From: Perca fluviatilis
Lineage: Eukaryota; Chordata; Actinopteri; Perciformes; Percidae
Reading direction: 5' to 3'
NCBI RefSeq assembly: GCF_010015445.1
Contig: NC_053134.1
Span: forward strand, 12,123,580 to 12,187,579
DNA length: 64,000 nucleotides
Shown: positions 37,519 through 50,122 of the stretch, one piece after another
Layout: each line of letters starts with the position of its first letter
Numbering within the stretch: position 1 is the first letter of the stretch
The notes under the pieces: model-generated
Told to the model about the DNA's origin: nothing
Seen by the model: only the letters and a program-made list of their open reading frames with translations
The model's database searches: none
Position numbers and translations under genes: made by a program

Positions 37519-38706
37519 TTGGAAGAAGACATGGAAAAGGACTTTCGGTTCGGCACCAAAGTGCTTCCGGAAAACTGTTCGCCACCTCAGGGAGGCGAGG
37601 GAACCATCCAAGCTGTGTACAGTAAGGATGGGACACTGTTGACCTCAACTGAGGAGGTAATAGGGCGGTGGAAGGAGCATTTTGAGGAACTCCTGAATCC
37701 GACTAATACGCCCTCTATGTTAGAGGCAGAACTGGAGGATGACGGGGGATTGTCGTCGATTTCCCGGGCGGAAGTCACTGATGTAGTCAAACAACTCCAC
37801 AGTGGCAAAGCCCCGGGGATTGATGAGATCCGTCCAGAAATGCTCCAAGCTCTGGGTGTGGAGGTGCTGTCCTGGTTGACACGTCTCTTCAACATTGCGT
37901 GGAAGTCTGGAACAGTGCCAAAGGAGTGGCAGACTGGGGTGGTGGTTCCCCTTTTTAAAAAGGGGGACCAGAGGGTGTGTGCCAATTACAATCACACTTC
38001 TCAGCCTCCCTGGTAAAGTCTACTCCAAGGTGCTGGAAAGGAGGGTTCGGCCGATAGTCGAACCTCAGGTTGAGGAGGAACAATGCGGATTCCGGTCCTG
38101 GTCGGTGGAACAACGGACCAGCTCTTCACTCTAAGGATCCTGGAGGGGGCCTGGGAGTATGCCCAACCGGTCTACATGTGTTTTGTGGATTTGGAGAGTA
38201 TGGCCACGGTCCCCGGGAGATACTGTGGGAGGTGCTGGCGGAGTATGGGGTGAGGGGGTCTCTACTCAGGGCCATCCAATCTCTGTACGCCACCAACCAA
38301 AGTGAGAGCTGTGTCCGGGTTCTCGGCAGTAAGTCGGACTCGTTTCAGGTGAGGGTTGGCCTCCGCCAGGGCGGCGGCTTTGTCACCAATCCTGTTTGTA
38401 ATATTTATGGACAGGATATTGAGGCGTAGTCGGGGTGGGGAGGGGTTGCAGTTCGGTTGGGCTGGGGATCTCATCGCTGCTTTTGCAGATGATGTGGTCC
38501 TGATGGCATCATCGGCCTGCGACCTTCAGCACTCATTGGATCGGTTCGCAGCCGAGTGTGAAGCGGTTGGGATGAGGATCAGCACCTCTAAATCGGAGGC
38601 CATGGTTCTCAGCAGGAAACCGATGGAATGCCTTCTCCAGGTAGGGAATGAGTCCTTACCCCAAGTAAAGGAGTTCAAGTACCTTGGGGGTTTTGTTCGC
38701 CAGTGA
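37519..38706 (+). pseudogene. LINE reverse-transcriptase relic
   Basis: One frame (37519-38016) contains GKAPGIDEIRPEML, RLFNIAWKSGTVPKEWQTG and VVVPLFKKGDQRVC. A shift gives LLSLPGKVYSKVLERRVRP and EEQCGF. Further shifts follow through MCFVDLE-like and VGLRQGG parts. The frame at 38356-38706 holds the catalytic FADDVV (38482-38499), AVGMRISTSKSEAMVLSRKP and EFKYLGG. The metal-binding aspartates of FADD are preserved, while the frame is broken at several points, with a stop after YLGGFVRQ. Confidence 0.92.
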
Positions 38707-39268
38707 AGGAGGACAATGGAGCGGGAGATTGGTCGGAGAATCGGCGCAGCGGGCGGCGTATTACATTCCATCTATCGCACCGTTGGACGAAAGAGAGCTG
38801 AGCCAGAAGGCAAAGCTCTCGATCTACCGGTCAGTTTCGTTCCTACCCTCACCTATGGTCATGAAGGCTGGGTCATCACCGGAAAGAACGAGATCCAGGG
38901 TACAAGCGCGCGAAATGGGTTTCCTCAGGAGGGTGGCTGGCGTCTCCCTTAGAGATAGGGTGAGAAGCTCAGTCATCCGTGAGGAGTTCGAGTAAAGCCA
39001 CTGCTCCTTTGCGTTGAAAGGAGCCAGTTGAGGTGGTTCGGGCATCTGGTAAGGATGCCCCGGCGCCTCCCCTAGGGAGGTGTTCCAGGCACGTCCAGCT
39101 GGGAGGAGGCCTCGGGGAAGACCCAGGACTAGGTGGAGGGATTATATCTCCAACCTGGCCTGGGAACGCCTCGGGATCCCCCAGTCGGAGCTGGTTAATG
39201 TTGCTCGGGAAAGGGAAGTTTGGGGTCCCCTGCTGGAGCTGCTCCCCCCGCGACCCGACACCGGATAA
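38707..39268 (+). pseudogene. LINE C-terminal region relic
   Basis: Split over frames: MEREIGRRIGAA (38716), KAKLSIYRSVSF, RVQAREMGFLRRVAGVSLRD (about 38900), then ARPAGRRPRGRPRTRWRDYI and LAWERLGIPQSEL to LLELLPPRPDTG (39080-39268). This is the conserved C-terminal tail of Rex3-like ORFs. The stop at 39267-39269 is followed within 10 bases by the GATG tail. Confidence 0.88.
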
Positions 39269-39296
39269 GCGGACGAAGATGGATGGATGGATGGAT

Positions 39297-39458
39297 GGAC
39301 TTAATTTGGGACTATGCCTTTTCTCTTTCTTGAGGGAGAGTTACATGATACCACACTTCTATTTTTGTTAAATATTAAACTACAGCTGGGATACAGTTAT
39401 CATTGCTTAACATAAAGACTGGAAACGGTAGGTAAGAGACTGGCTCTGTCCAAAGGTT
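39297..39458. repeat. Right copy of the 162-bp target-site duplication
   Basis: Directly repeats 36092-36253 with one substitution and begins exactly where the GATG tail ends. After it the older repeat continues (AGAAATCCGCC), which confirms that the LINE split that repeat. Confidence 0.9.
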
Positions 39459-39525
39459 TAGAAATCCGCCTATACCATGTTTATATCATCAGTATAACAT
39501 GAAATAGAACAGGCTGCGCTGAAAA

Positions 39526-39533
39526 ACACACAC

Positions 39534-39595
<62 letters not shown>
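39526..39595. repeat. (AC)n microsatellite
   Basis: About 35 AC units with one G interruption near 39538. Confidence 0.96.
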
Positions 39596-39596
<1 letters not shown>

Positions 39597-40161
39597 AATG
39601 TAAGTGCTAATGTACTACAAAATGCCTAAATTACAATTCCTGGTAATGGGGTAGTCACACATTTCCACCAAGACTGTATGCAGCTGACAACATTTTTGCT
39701 CTGTTTTTCTTTTTTAATGTTTGTTTTCTTTATTTATTCAGTCTGTCACGAATCTTGAATGCCAAATCACTGCACTGGAAGTATTTCTCACAGCACAGAA
39801 CCATTTTAGCACTAAGTGATGTAAAACCATTTGATGGATAAGATGGTCACGATGGGGCTCCAGTCAATCTGTACCGTTTGTACTAATTGCCTTGGTTTGG
39901 CATTTACCTGCAATGTCCTTATTAAATGTGGGTGTACAGCATGTGTGTTTGAAGGGCAGGGGGTAGTAGGCCTAATTTCGAGATCACACACGTTGCATAA
40001 GCCCGTGTTTATGAAGCCGTCACCCTCACCCTCTTTGTAAATTATCTCATCTCTGTCATTAGCTAATCTTGTGAGTCTGCCTTCCCGCCAGGCTTGCTGC
40101 TAAAATACCAATGAGGCCCGTGCACTGCAATTACAAAACACACTCAAACCCAGAAACACAC

Positions 40162-40206
<45 letters not shown>

Positions 40207-40384
40207 CCAATAGGGGGGCATAACAACCCTGGTGCTGTGCCTTAAACTGATGAATGGGCTATATTAATATGAGACATTATATTAGTCCAATTAAAATCTA
40301 ATTAAAAGCATTTAGTTCAAGAGGGTCTAGGGAACCTGACGGAGGAAAAGAGGGGGAAGAACTAAGAGGTGAAAGCATATGGGT
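39596..40384. repeat. Unassigned, with (CT)n at 40164-40202
   Basis: The CT tract has about 19 units. Elsewhere no gene or repeat is recognised. Confidence 0.5.
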
Positions 40385-40441
40385 TTAGCTGTGGATGTCG
40401 GTTGGTCCACCACTTTGGTCCAGACTGAGATATCTCAACGT
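40385..40441 (+). repeat. Family A repeat, left part of a split copy
   Basis: GGTCCACCACTTTGGTCCAGACTGAGATATCTCAAC is the beginning of family A. It breaks off at 40441, and the next part of the family (AAAATTTGTATATACATTCATG) resumes near 42122. Confidence 0.6.
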
Positions 40442-40454
40442 CTATAGTCTTGCA

Positions 40455-40498
40455 TTGCCAGACCTATCTCCACAGCGCTGTGGAGTAAGGTCTGGCAA
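40455..40498. repeat. 44-bp near-perfect palindrome
   Basis: TTGCCAGACC … CCACAGCGCTGTGG … GGTCTGGCAA. The two halves are reverse complements apart from two paired positions, with centre AGCGCT at 40475-40480. It forms the terminal hairpin of the element described at 40442. Confidence 0.85.
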
Positions 40499-40699
40499 CA
40501 CCACAGCTATATTCTAGGTTAGGAGGAAAAAACACTCTGGGTTGTTTGCATTTCTTTAAAGAGCCCCTATTATTCATAGGGACCACCTGGTTCTTCAATA
40601 CTACAGTCGCTGCCATTTTTGTGTCTGGTTACAGCATAGCAACCCATGAGACTGATACGCGACACACACAAGAAGATTGGCGAAACACACTAGTACAAT

Positions 40700-40855
40700 A
40701 TGCCTGGTATATGCTGTGCATTTGGCCGTAGTAATATTTCTATAAGAAACCCCGGGCTACAGTTTTATTCCATCCCAAAGGAAAAAGTTTGTCCTCCAAC
40801 TTCAAGCAACAGAGACAATTTCTGGTCACTGTTTAGTCAGCCAGCCAACTTAAGC
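40700..40855 (+). pseudogene. THAP zinc-finger relic of a DNA transposon
   Basis: The reading frame from ATG 40700 gives MPGICCAFGRSN, then NPGLQFYSIPKEK, the layout of a THAP domain N-terminus (initial M-P, Cys5, a second Cys four residues on, and the FYSIPK block). The second ligand appears as Arg where CAFGCSN is expected, and the frame ends at TAA after about 51 codons without the later C-x2-H part. THAP domains occur in transposases of P-like and Kolobok elements, so this is most likely from the surrounding element and not a host gene. Confidence 0.6.
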
Positions 40856-42118
40856 TAATGTTAGCTTTGTAGAGATCGTAGTATTTCCCAAACTGAATAA
40901 ATCCTGCACAAACAGTACAAACACCAAACTGCTTAGCTAGCTCAACCTTGTTATAACTAAGATATCTGCTGAAAAAAAATTATTTTTCTATCCGTAGATT
41001 TAGCTCCCACACGTCCGTGAAAGTCACATGCAGCGGGTATTTTTAGCACAGCGCCGAGTCACCGGCACAGCTAATCTGATCCAACATTTCCAATAAAGAG
41101 CGATGTAACAAATTTAGTTGTTCAACCCAATGAATCACTAAATATGCCAGAGAGCTTCTTTGTGTTCCCGTTTCCTAAATAATTTTCTTGAATAAAAATG
41201 TTTCAAAAACTTTGTTGATTCAACTCTGTAATGTTAACCAGCTGTTAGCCCTTTAACTAAAAACTTGCTAGCTACTAGCATGATCAATCTAGACTTAACC
41301 ACAACCAAAATAATACTGTTGATGTCCTGTTGTTATTATATATATATTATATTTATTATTTATTTATTATATATTTATTATCATTATTTTCTTCTAGTGC
41401 CATATCATGGTGTCATTCACCAATCCTGCAACAGCGTACTGACAGGCATCTGTACTCTTGAAAGCCTTTAGCTATCTCCGGTGTATGGGGATAGATTATG
41501 TATCGTTACAAGGTAAATGTAAATGTCGGGAAAAGTAAGTTGGGGCAGACACTTCGCAGATATTAAGGGACAAAATACAGTTGGAGGTAATTAATAAGAA
41601 TTACAACCAATAGCCGATGTCTTTCGGTTGCATTTAGATGCGCTGTTGCCATGCCTGGATCTAAAAATTTGCTTTTCTGTAGCCTAGCTCTATGTAGCTC
41701 TGTGTAGCTCTATTGCGGTTTCGGACACAAATGTGGCGGCGGGCATGCCGGAAGTGACGTCTTTGGTACCCATGAATACTCCTTTTCAGCGTTTTATTTG
41801 TATTTTTGGGGTCTACTAGAATAGGTTTACATGCTTTGATGTTCAAAAAACATACGTTTCTCATACTGCCCATTGCTACAACTCCTCTGCCTGAAACACT
41901 CTAGCCATTTTCAAAATAGAATATTACATACTACAGACGTATGCAGTATGCAGTACCTACTTTCCATTTTCAGCGTGTAGCTTGCTAGCTCGGAGGTTGT
42001 ATTTGTTGTTTCCCGTAGCGAAGGGATTTTGACACACAGATAGCAGCAGGTCAGGCTTATGCTGTATGCTTATAATGTACTCGGTTGATCCAGGCTACGA
42101 CATCTACTACGTGGATCA

Positions 42119-42290
42119 GCCCAAAATTTGTATATACATTCATGTCCCCCTCAGGATGAATTGTAATAACTTTGGTGATCCCTTAACTTTTCAGCAAATA
42201 CCTGCAACGAATTTTTGCAAAACGTTCCCATCAGCTGTACTTAATAGTGCATTATGGGATGAACTGAGGCAGATGGTTAATACCTTGTAT
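42119..42290 (+). repeat. Family A repeat, right part of the split copy
   Basis: ATACATTCATGTCCCCCTCAGGATGAATTGTAATAACTTTGGTGATCCCTTAACTTTT, then AAATACCTGCAACGAATT and TTCCCATCAGCTGTACTTAA. It is internally deleted relative to the usual family order. Confidence 0.7.
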
Positions 42291-43732
<1,442 letters not shown>

Positions 43733-44198
43733 ATTATATATATTTATATATATTTAATATTTTTTGTGTCTGTGTATATTTAGAAGAGAAAGAGTGTAGT
43801 TGGCTCTGATTAACTCTGCATGGCAAACGCATACACACACATAGCCTACACACAGGGTTATTTTTAGCCACTGTCGCACTGTTCGCCCAACCCCTGTGCC
43901 TCCATCCCCACCTCCTTTAAACAGTGAAGAGAAGGACAGCGAATTATCAGGATTTCTTTGGGACAAATATCTTCTTTCGCTGCAGCAGGGGCGAAAATCA
44001 ATCCTCCCTTCTTACATCTACCCTTCTCTTGGTCTGATTTTCTCCCCCTTATATACTGACTCTGACACATAAAGATATTGATGTGTGTCTTCCAAAGCGC
44101 CTCTCAATGTTGTACACATGGCTATTGAACAGACCTTTAATGTCCTAGTATAATCAATCACAGACCTGTTTTTTTTCGCACAGCCACAAAAAAAATAT

Positions 44199-44232
<34 letters not shown>

Positions 44233-44526
44233 TCCATCACTCTCTGGGAGATGCTTATGTTAGTTTAACAGATTTTTTAGCTCAGTTGTTATTCTTTTAA
44301 TATTCACACATAATATCTGAATCTTTTCAAATTGCACAGTATTGATTGGCTAGTGCAGTTAAATGAGTCCATTTCTATTTTGGTCATACCCTCACTTTCC
44401 TCATGTTACATGATGTACATTGTTGATGAGAATTGCATCTCAACATGTCTCTGTGATCAATGTGTTTTTGTGCTCCGATTGATTTATGCAGCAACTTTAT
44501 CGATTACTTCCTCTTACGTCTCTCTT
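43733..44526. repeat. Unassigned, with (AT)n at 44199-44229
   Basis: The AT tract has about 15 units. There is no ORF or repeat family otherwise. Confidence 0.45.
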
Positions 44527-45504
44527 GTCACGTGCAGACGTGTATAAAAGTACTAGAGACCCATACTTGAGTAAAAGTACAAGTGCTCTATCAAAAAAGT
44601 GACTTGAGTGGAAGTTGAAGTGCTCTTTAAGCACCACACTTAAGTTAGTACTAAAGTATTCAAACATTTTTGTACTGAAGTATTGCAAGTATCTTCTCAA
44701 GTACTGAAAGTAAAAGTACAAGTATTGTGTTATTTAGTTATTAAAGAAAGCAGTCAAAAGTTTCTACACAAAACCCGCAATCAATTAGTACGCTGACATC
44801 AAATGTATATACATGGCATTTAGGAAACCTTTATTGCAACCTTGGCACGGTAAGATGTCCAGACGAGCAACATTCATTTTCGTTTTTTGCGTCCTGCTGC
44901 TCCCGTCGTCAGCCAGGAAATATTTTTTTTACTAAATCAGTATATGAAATCAGATGTATTACCTACCACCATTTAGTTGTTTTGTGTTATTTAAGATATT
45001 TATAAAATATCTGGTCATTCCAGACGTAATTATTCCACTCATTTTTTAAACAATGCAATTACCCGTTTCAGCCACCAGGGGGACAGTGCTGCCCCTGCCC
45101 CACAACAAACTCATGGGTCAGACCCATCTCGTAGTGGGGGGCCAAGACTGAGAGCTACATGAAAAAAATATGCACCAAACAAGCCACTTTGAAATGTTGC
45201 TATTTCTATGAATACAAAACTTGGGTGACACCCCCCCCCCCCACACTAAAACATTTTCGATGACCCTCCCCTATTTTCCTCCGGTGGTCCATTCCATAAA
45301 TACCGAACGGTCCCTAACGAGTAACGATGCAGCACATAAAAAATTTATCGGAGTAAAAGTATTTCATTCATTGAAAATAAGTACTCAAGTAAAAGTTAAA
45401 GTAGGAGAATAAAATAATACTCCAGTAGAGTACAGATACAGCCTTTTAGTACTTAAGTAGAGTAGTGTAGTCCTTCTTCGTTACTATACAGCTCTGGTCA
45501 CGTG
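44527..45504. mobile_element. hAT-like element with 8-bp target duplication GTCACGTG
   Basis: GTCACGTG occurs at 44527-44534 and 45497-45504. Between them 962 bp start CAGACGTGTATA and end TATACAGCTCTG, giving short inverted ends beginning CAGA. The subterminal parts are full of TACTTGAGTAAAAGTA-type words and their complements, which I know from an abundant fish hAT MITE. There is no transposase frame. A CTCF-like word (CCACCAGGGGGACAG, 45072-45086) lies inside. Confidence 0.85.
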
Positions 45505-45875
45505 GTCAGGCACATGCAAATATACATACGGTAAGTTTATGTAGTGCCAGGGACAGCTGTCTGACTTGTATAAACCATTTACCACAGTCACACTGCAGTG
45601 CTGAAATATACTGCCAATCCCTCCTACTGCATGCCTGCTTTAAACACACGCTAACCCTCTCTTTGTGACTAAAAATTATGTAAACAGAGCAAGAATGATG
45701 TATGAACTATTTTGGTTGTGCAAATTATACACAAGAAATGAAATGGTGTTTTAATGTGGTTAGAAGATTGAAGAATTATAGTAAAGGCACAGAATATACA
45801 GTTAATAATTTGAGAGCAATTAAATCATCATAATTATGAAAAATTAATAAGAAATTACTGTGAGCAGCCTAAGTA

Positions 45876-45878
<3 letters not shown>

Positions 45879-45913
<35 letters not shown>
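45879..45913. repeat. (GT)n microsatellite, shorter partner
   Basis: About 17 units immediately before the right copy of the local duplication. Confidence 0.95.
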
Positions 45914-45914
<1 letters not shown>

Positions 45915-45915
<1 letters not shown>

Positions 45916-46006
45916 TAGCATGACGTGGAAGTGTGCCAACGTTTAATTATCTTAACTTACACCTAGCTAGTTAGCATGTGCGCCATAGCTGCTCATGTTT
46001 TGATAT
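45915..46006 (+). repeat. Right copy of the local duplication
   Basis: CCTAGCATGACGTGGAAGTG through GCTGCTCATGTTTTGA, diverged from 43641-43732 at about five positions. Confidence 0.85.
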
Positions 46007-47560
46007 TTTCAACCAATGTTACCATAATGTAAAGTGAGCCAGGCCTTAAACAGTCATGTAAGCTGTAACTGTAAAGGACAATGCCAACAGTAGCAAGGTG
46101 AATGCTAGCTTACTTTGTTTCCAAACAGTAGCAGATTCCAGGAACCAGGAGCTGAGGAGAAAGGTGGAGCTGCAGGCTCTCACCTGAGGCATTGTTGTGA
46201 CTTTTCTCCCCCATATTGCTATGTTCCATTGTGTAGTTTCCATTGATGTTCACCTATTAAACAGTTAATGCTTAATGATTTAGAAAATATGTTTTCTTAG
46301 AAGCCTAGTTCATGGAAACCAGTATGTGTATTGCCTCATTCTGTTTCCTCATGATAATGTAACGCATTTCATCAGGAAATACATTTATATAAATAAAATA
46401 AAACGGTTATGGCCCTCTAACTGATTTTGGTTTATATAACTTATATTATTATATTAATCTATTACGTGCAGAAAACCAGGTACCAGTAGCAGGGCAGAGA
46501 CAAGAGGATAGAGGCAAAAGGCTTTCAGGTGAGTGCCACTGGGTTTCAATTTTAGTGCTTATAAGTGTGCTATATTTAAACTGATATGTTTTTAACATCT
46601 TCTTATGGAATACCACATTACTTTGAAAAGTAGCTCTTATCACATGAGTGCCACTTTACCTGCAGGGCTGCATTACGCTGTAAAATGTGTGTTGCAGGCT
46701 GTAATGTTTCTAAAATTATAGTTTTCTGAGCTCACCTGTTTAAATAGCAAAACGCATTTAATGCATTCCATTTTTGAAGAAATCTGCTCTAGGTATTTCA
46801 CCTTAGGGGATTTTTTTGACATAATTAATGTGCTTGACAAGCTCACAAAATAGGCAAAGCTGGCTTTGGCAATAGTTTGAGCAGAGCAGCGGTTGCTTAA
46901 GTTGTGTGTTAAGTGGTAGTAGTTGCAGTCACAGGAATAGATGTATGTATTTTAGATGCTGACATGTAATGTGGTGACCTGTAGTCGGCCTGACAATGTG
47001 TCTGTTTTACTTTAGTTTTGTGTCAACTTATTAAAGTGCAAACACATGCTCAGGTTGTCAATAATGTTCAACAGTCTGGATCAATTCGAGTTTACTGATA
47101 GTTGGTACATCACATACCGTGTTTCTAAGCTGTGTATAAGCATGCATGTATAGTCATGTTGCATAAAGCATTCTCTTTAGCTCACATTCATTTTATTTAT
47201 TTCTTAATACTGCGGTCAAAATTATTTACTTAATCATTTTCAGGAACAAAATACTTTCTATTGCAATATGACATTTTCGATAGTGACTGTGAATAGACTA
47301 TGAATAGGCAGTGCTTGTTATGATGTGCCAGAGTCGGAGTGGTGAATACAAAGAACATAAATATCTCACCAAATCAAGTTTAACTAATTATGGAAGTTAA
47401 AAACCATGATTGCAGTCATTGTATGATTAATTGTGTAGGACCAGTATTACTTAAATTGGGCTGTGGTGTCACAGACACATGATAACTTTCTCAATTTGCA
47501 AACTAGGTCCTTTCACACCTAACCTTGGTTTAGTTAAAACAAATTCTGGTGCGTTTTCCC
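46007..47560. other. No recognisable gene or repeat
   Basis: AT-rich; nothing supported. Confidence 0.4.
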
Positions 47561-47592
47561 GGTTGGTTGGTTGGTTGGTTGGTTGGTTGGTT
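47561..47592. repeat. (GGTT)n microsatellite
   Basis: Eight GGTT units. Confidence 0.95.
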
Positions 47593-49087
<1,495 letters not shown>

Positions 49088-49340
49088 AGCATCCTTAGGG
49101 AGTCAGTTCTAAGTTTGGGTGCTGCTAAGTCTTGCCAGGAAACCCTATACCCCTCATTGTCCCTGGGACGTGAGCACTTCACTTCACATATGACATTTGA
49201 AGAAAGATGGTGCTACAAAAGGGTGGGCAATGTCGGTGTAGATATCAGAGATCTCGTTTTGTGTGTCAATGCTCCTATGTTGTATTTAGAGGGATGTGTG
49301 GCTTAATGCATGAATGTATAAAGGGTTGACTGCATGTTAA

Positions 49341-50118
49341 AGTGATGGTTCGGAGTAATTTCACCCTAGGGTCCTTTGCACCATGACCTCGAGCCAAACA
49401 CCCCCCCAGAAGCTTTTTTCACCTGGGTCAAACATTGGGAGAGTTAGCGTAGAGTAGCTTTATCAGCTGAATAGCTTAGCGCAGGGGCTAATGGACCCAC
49501 GTTTGTATCTCGTAAATGACCCCACTAATAATGCCCGAAATGATACCAAACGTCTACACTAGTACATATAGGTTATGCACTCATAAAACGATGGATTGGA
49601 AAGTTTGTAAGTACACCAGAAGTTTATGTAAATAACACTTGCCTGCTGGCTTCTGCTCTCTGCTGTTGTTGTTGCTGCTGTAAGCCGAGTGCTTAGGGCC
49701 GTCTACAAATTACAACACCGAAAAGAGATGCAACAAAAATATTTTTTAATTTAACTTTTTTTTTAAGTAAGTGCTGTAGTATAACTAGCAGGAGACAATT
49801 AATACTTGAGGTACATTTGGAGACATTACCTTATTTAATCATTAAATTAATAAATATTTTTGTTGTATCTCTTTTCGGTGTAGTAATTTGTGGATGGCCC
49901 TAAGCACTCGTCTAACTGCAGGTAGCAGCACCTGTGGGGTAACTTACGAGATACAAGCGAGGGTCCATTAGCCCCTGCGCTAAGCTATTCAGCTGATAAC
50001 GCTACTCTACGCTAACTCTCCCAATGTTCCACCCAGGTGAAAAAAGCTTCTGGGGGGGTGTTTGGCTCGAGGTCATGGTGCAAAGGACCCTAGGGTGAAA
50101 TTACTCCGAACCATCACT
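49341..50118. mobile_element. TTAA-flanked foldback element, nearly a complete palindrome
   Basis: Flanked by TTAA at 49337-49340 and 50119-50122. The ends read AGTGATGGTTCGGAGTAATT and its complement. Outer arms 49341-49525 and 49934-50118 (185 bp each) match with only a few differences. Inner arms 49686-49754 and 49842-49910 (69 bp) also pair. The left arm has an extra 160 bp and the right arm 23 bp between them, and the centre is about 87 bp. TTAA targets are used by piggyBac and Kolobok elements. The ends lack the CCC start of piggyBac, so Kolobok-like is more likely. No coding frame. Confidence 0.9.
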
Positions 50119-50122
50119 TTAA

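Larger units (their letters stand above)
36254..39296 (+). mobile_element. Rex3-like (RTE-type) LINE, near full length, coding-decayed
   Basis: A non-LTR retrotransposon of about 3.04 kb. From left to right it has an apurinic-type endonuclease part, a linker, reverse transcriptase motifs and a C-terminal part ending GRPRTRWRDYISNLAWERL and LLPPRPDTG, then a 3' tail of about five GATG units (39279-39296). The GATG tail and C-terminal phrase are what I recall of teleost Rex3. It is flanked by a 162-bp direct repeat, as expected of target-primed insertion. The single protein frame is broken by several frameshifts, so the copy could not encode a working protein. Confidence 0.92.
40442..42118. mobile_element. 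Composite insertion of about 1.7 kb splitting a family A copy
   Basis: The inserted DNA starts CTATAGTCTTGCATTGCCAGACC, a terminus I recognise from a common percomorph DNA transposon, followed by CACTCTGGGTTGTTTGCATTTCTTTAAA. It then contains a THAP-domain relic (40700-40855) and, at 41815-41890, GGTCTACTAGAATAGGTTTACATGC with CTCATACTG…CTCCTCTGCCTGAAAC, another phrase of fish transposons. The right inverted terminus was not found, so the insertion may be several nested or deleted elements. Confidence 0.5.

Noticed and set aside
38262..38474. Minus-strand frames across the LINE (for example 36446-36817, 37587-37985)
   Set aside because: Shadows of the LINE's plus-strand coding region, which has recognisable RT and endonuclease motifs.
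36092..39458. LTR retrotransposon interpretation of the 162-bp direct repeats
   Set aside because: The repeats lack TG…CA ends, primer-binding site and polypurine tract. The enclosed protein is of apurinic-endonuclease plus RT non-LTR type with a GATG tail.
49341..50118. piggyBac assignment of the TTAA foldback element
   Set aside because: The ends begin AGTGATGG and lack the CCC start expected of piggyBac, so only a TTAA-type (possibly Kolobok) call is made.
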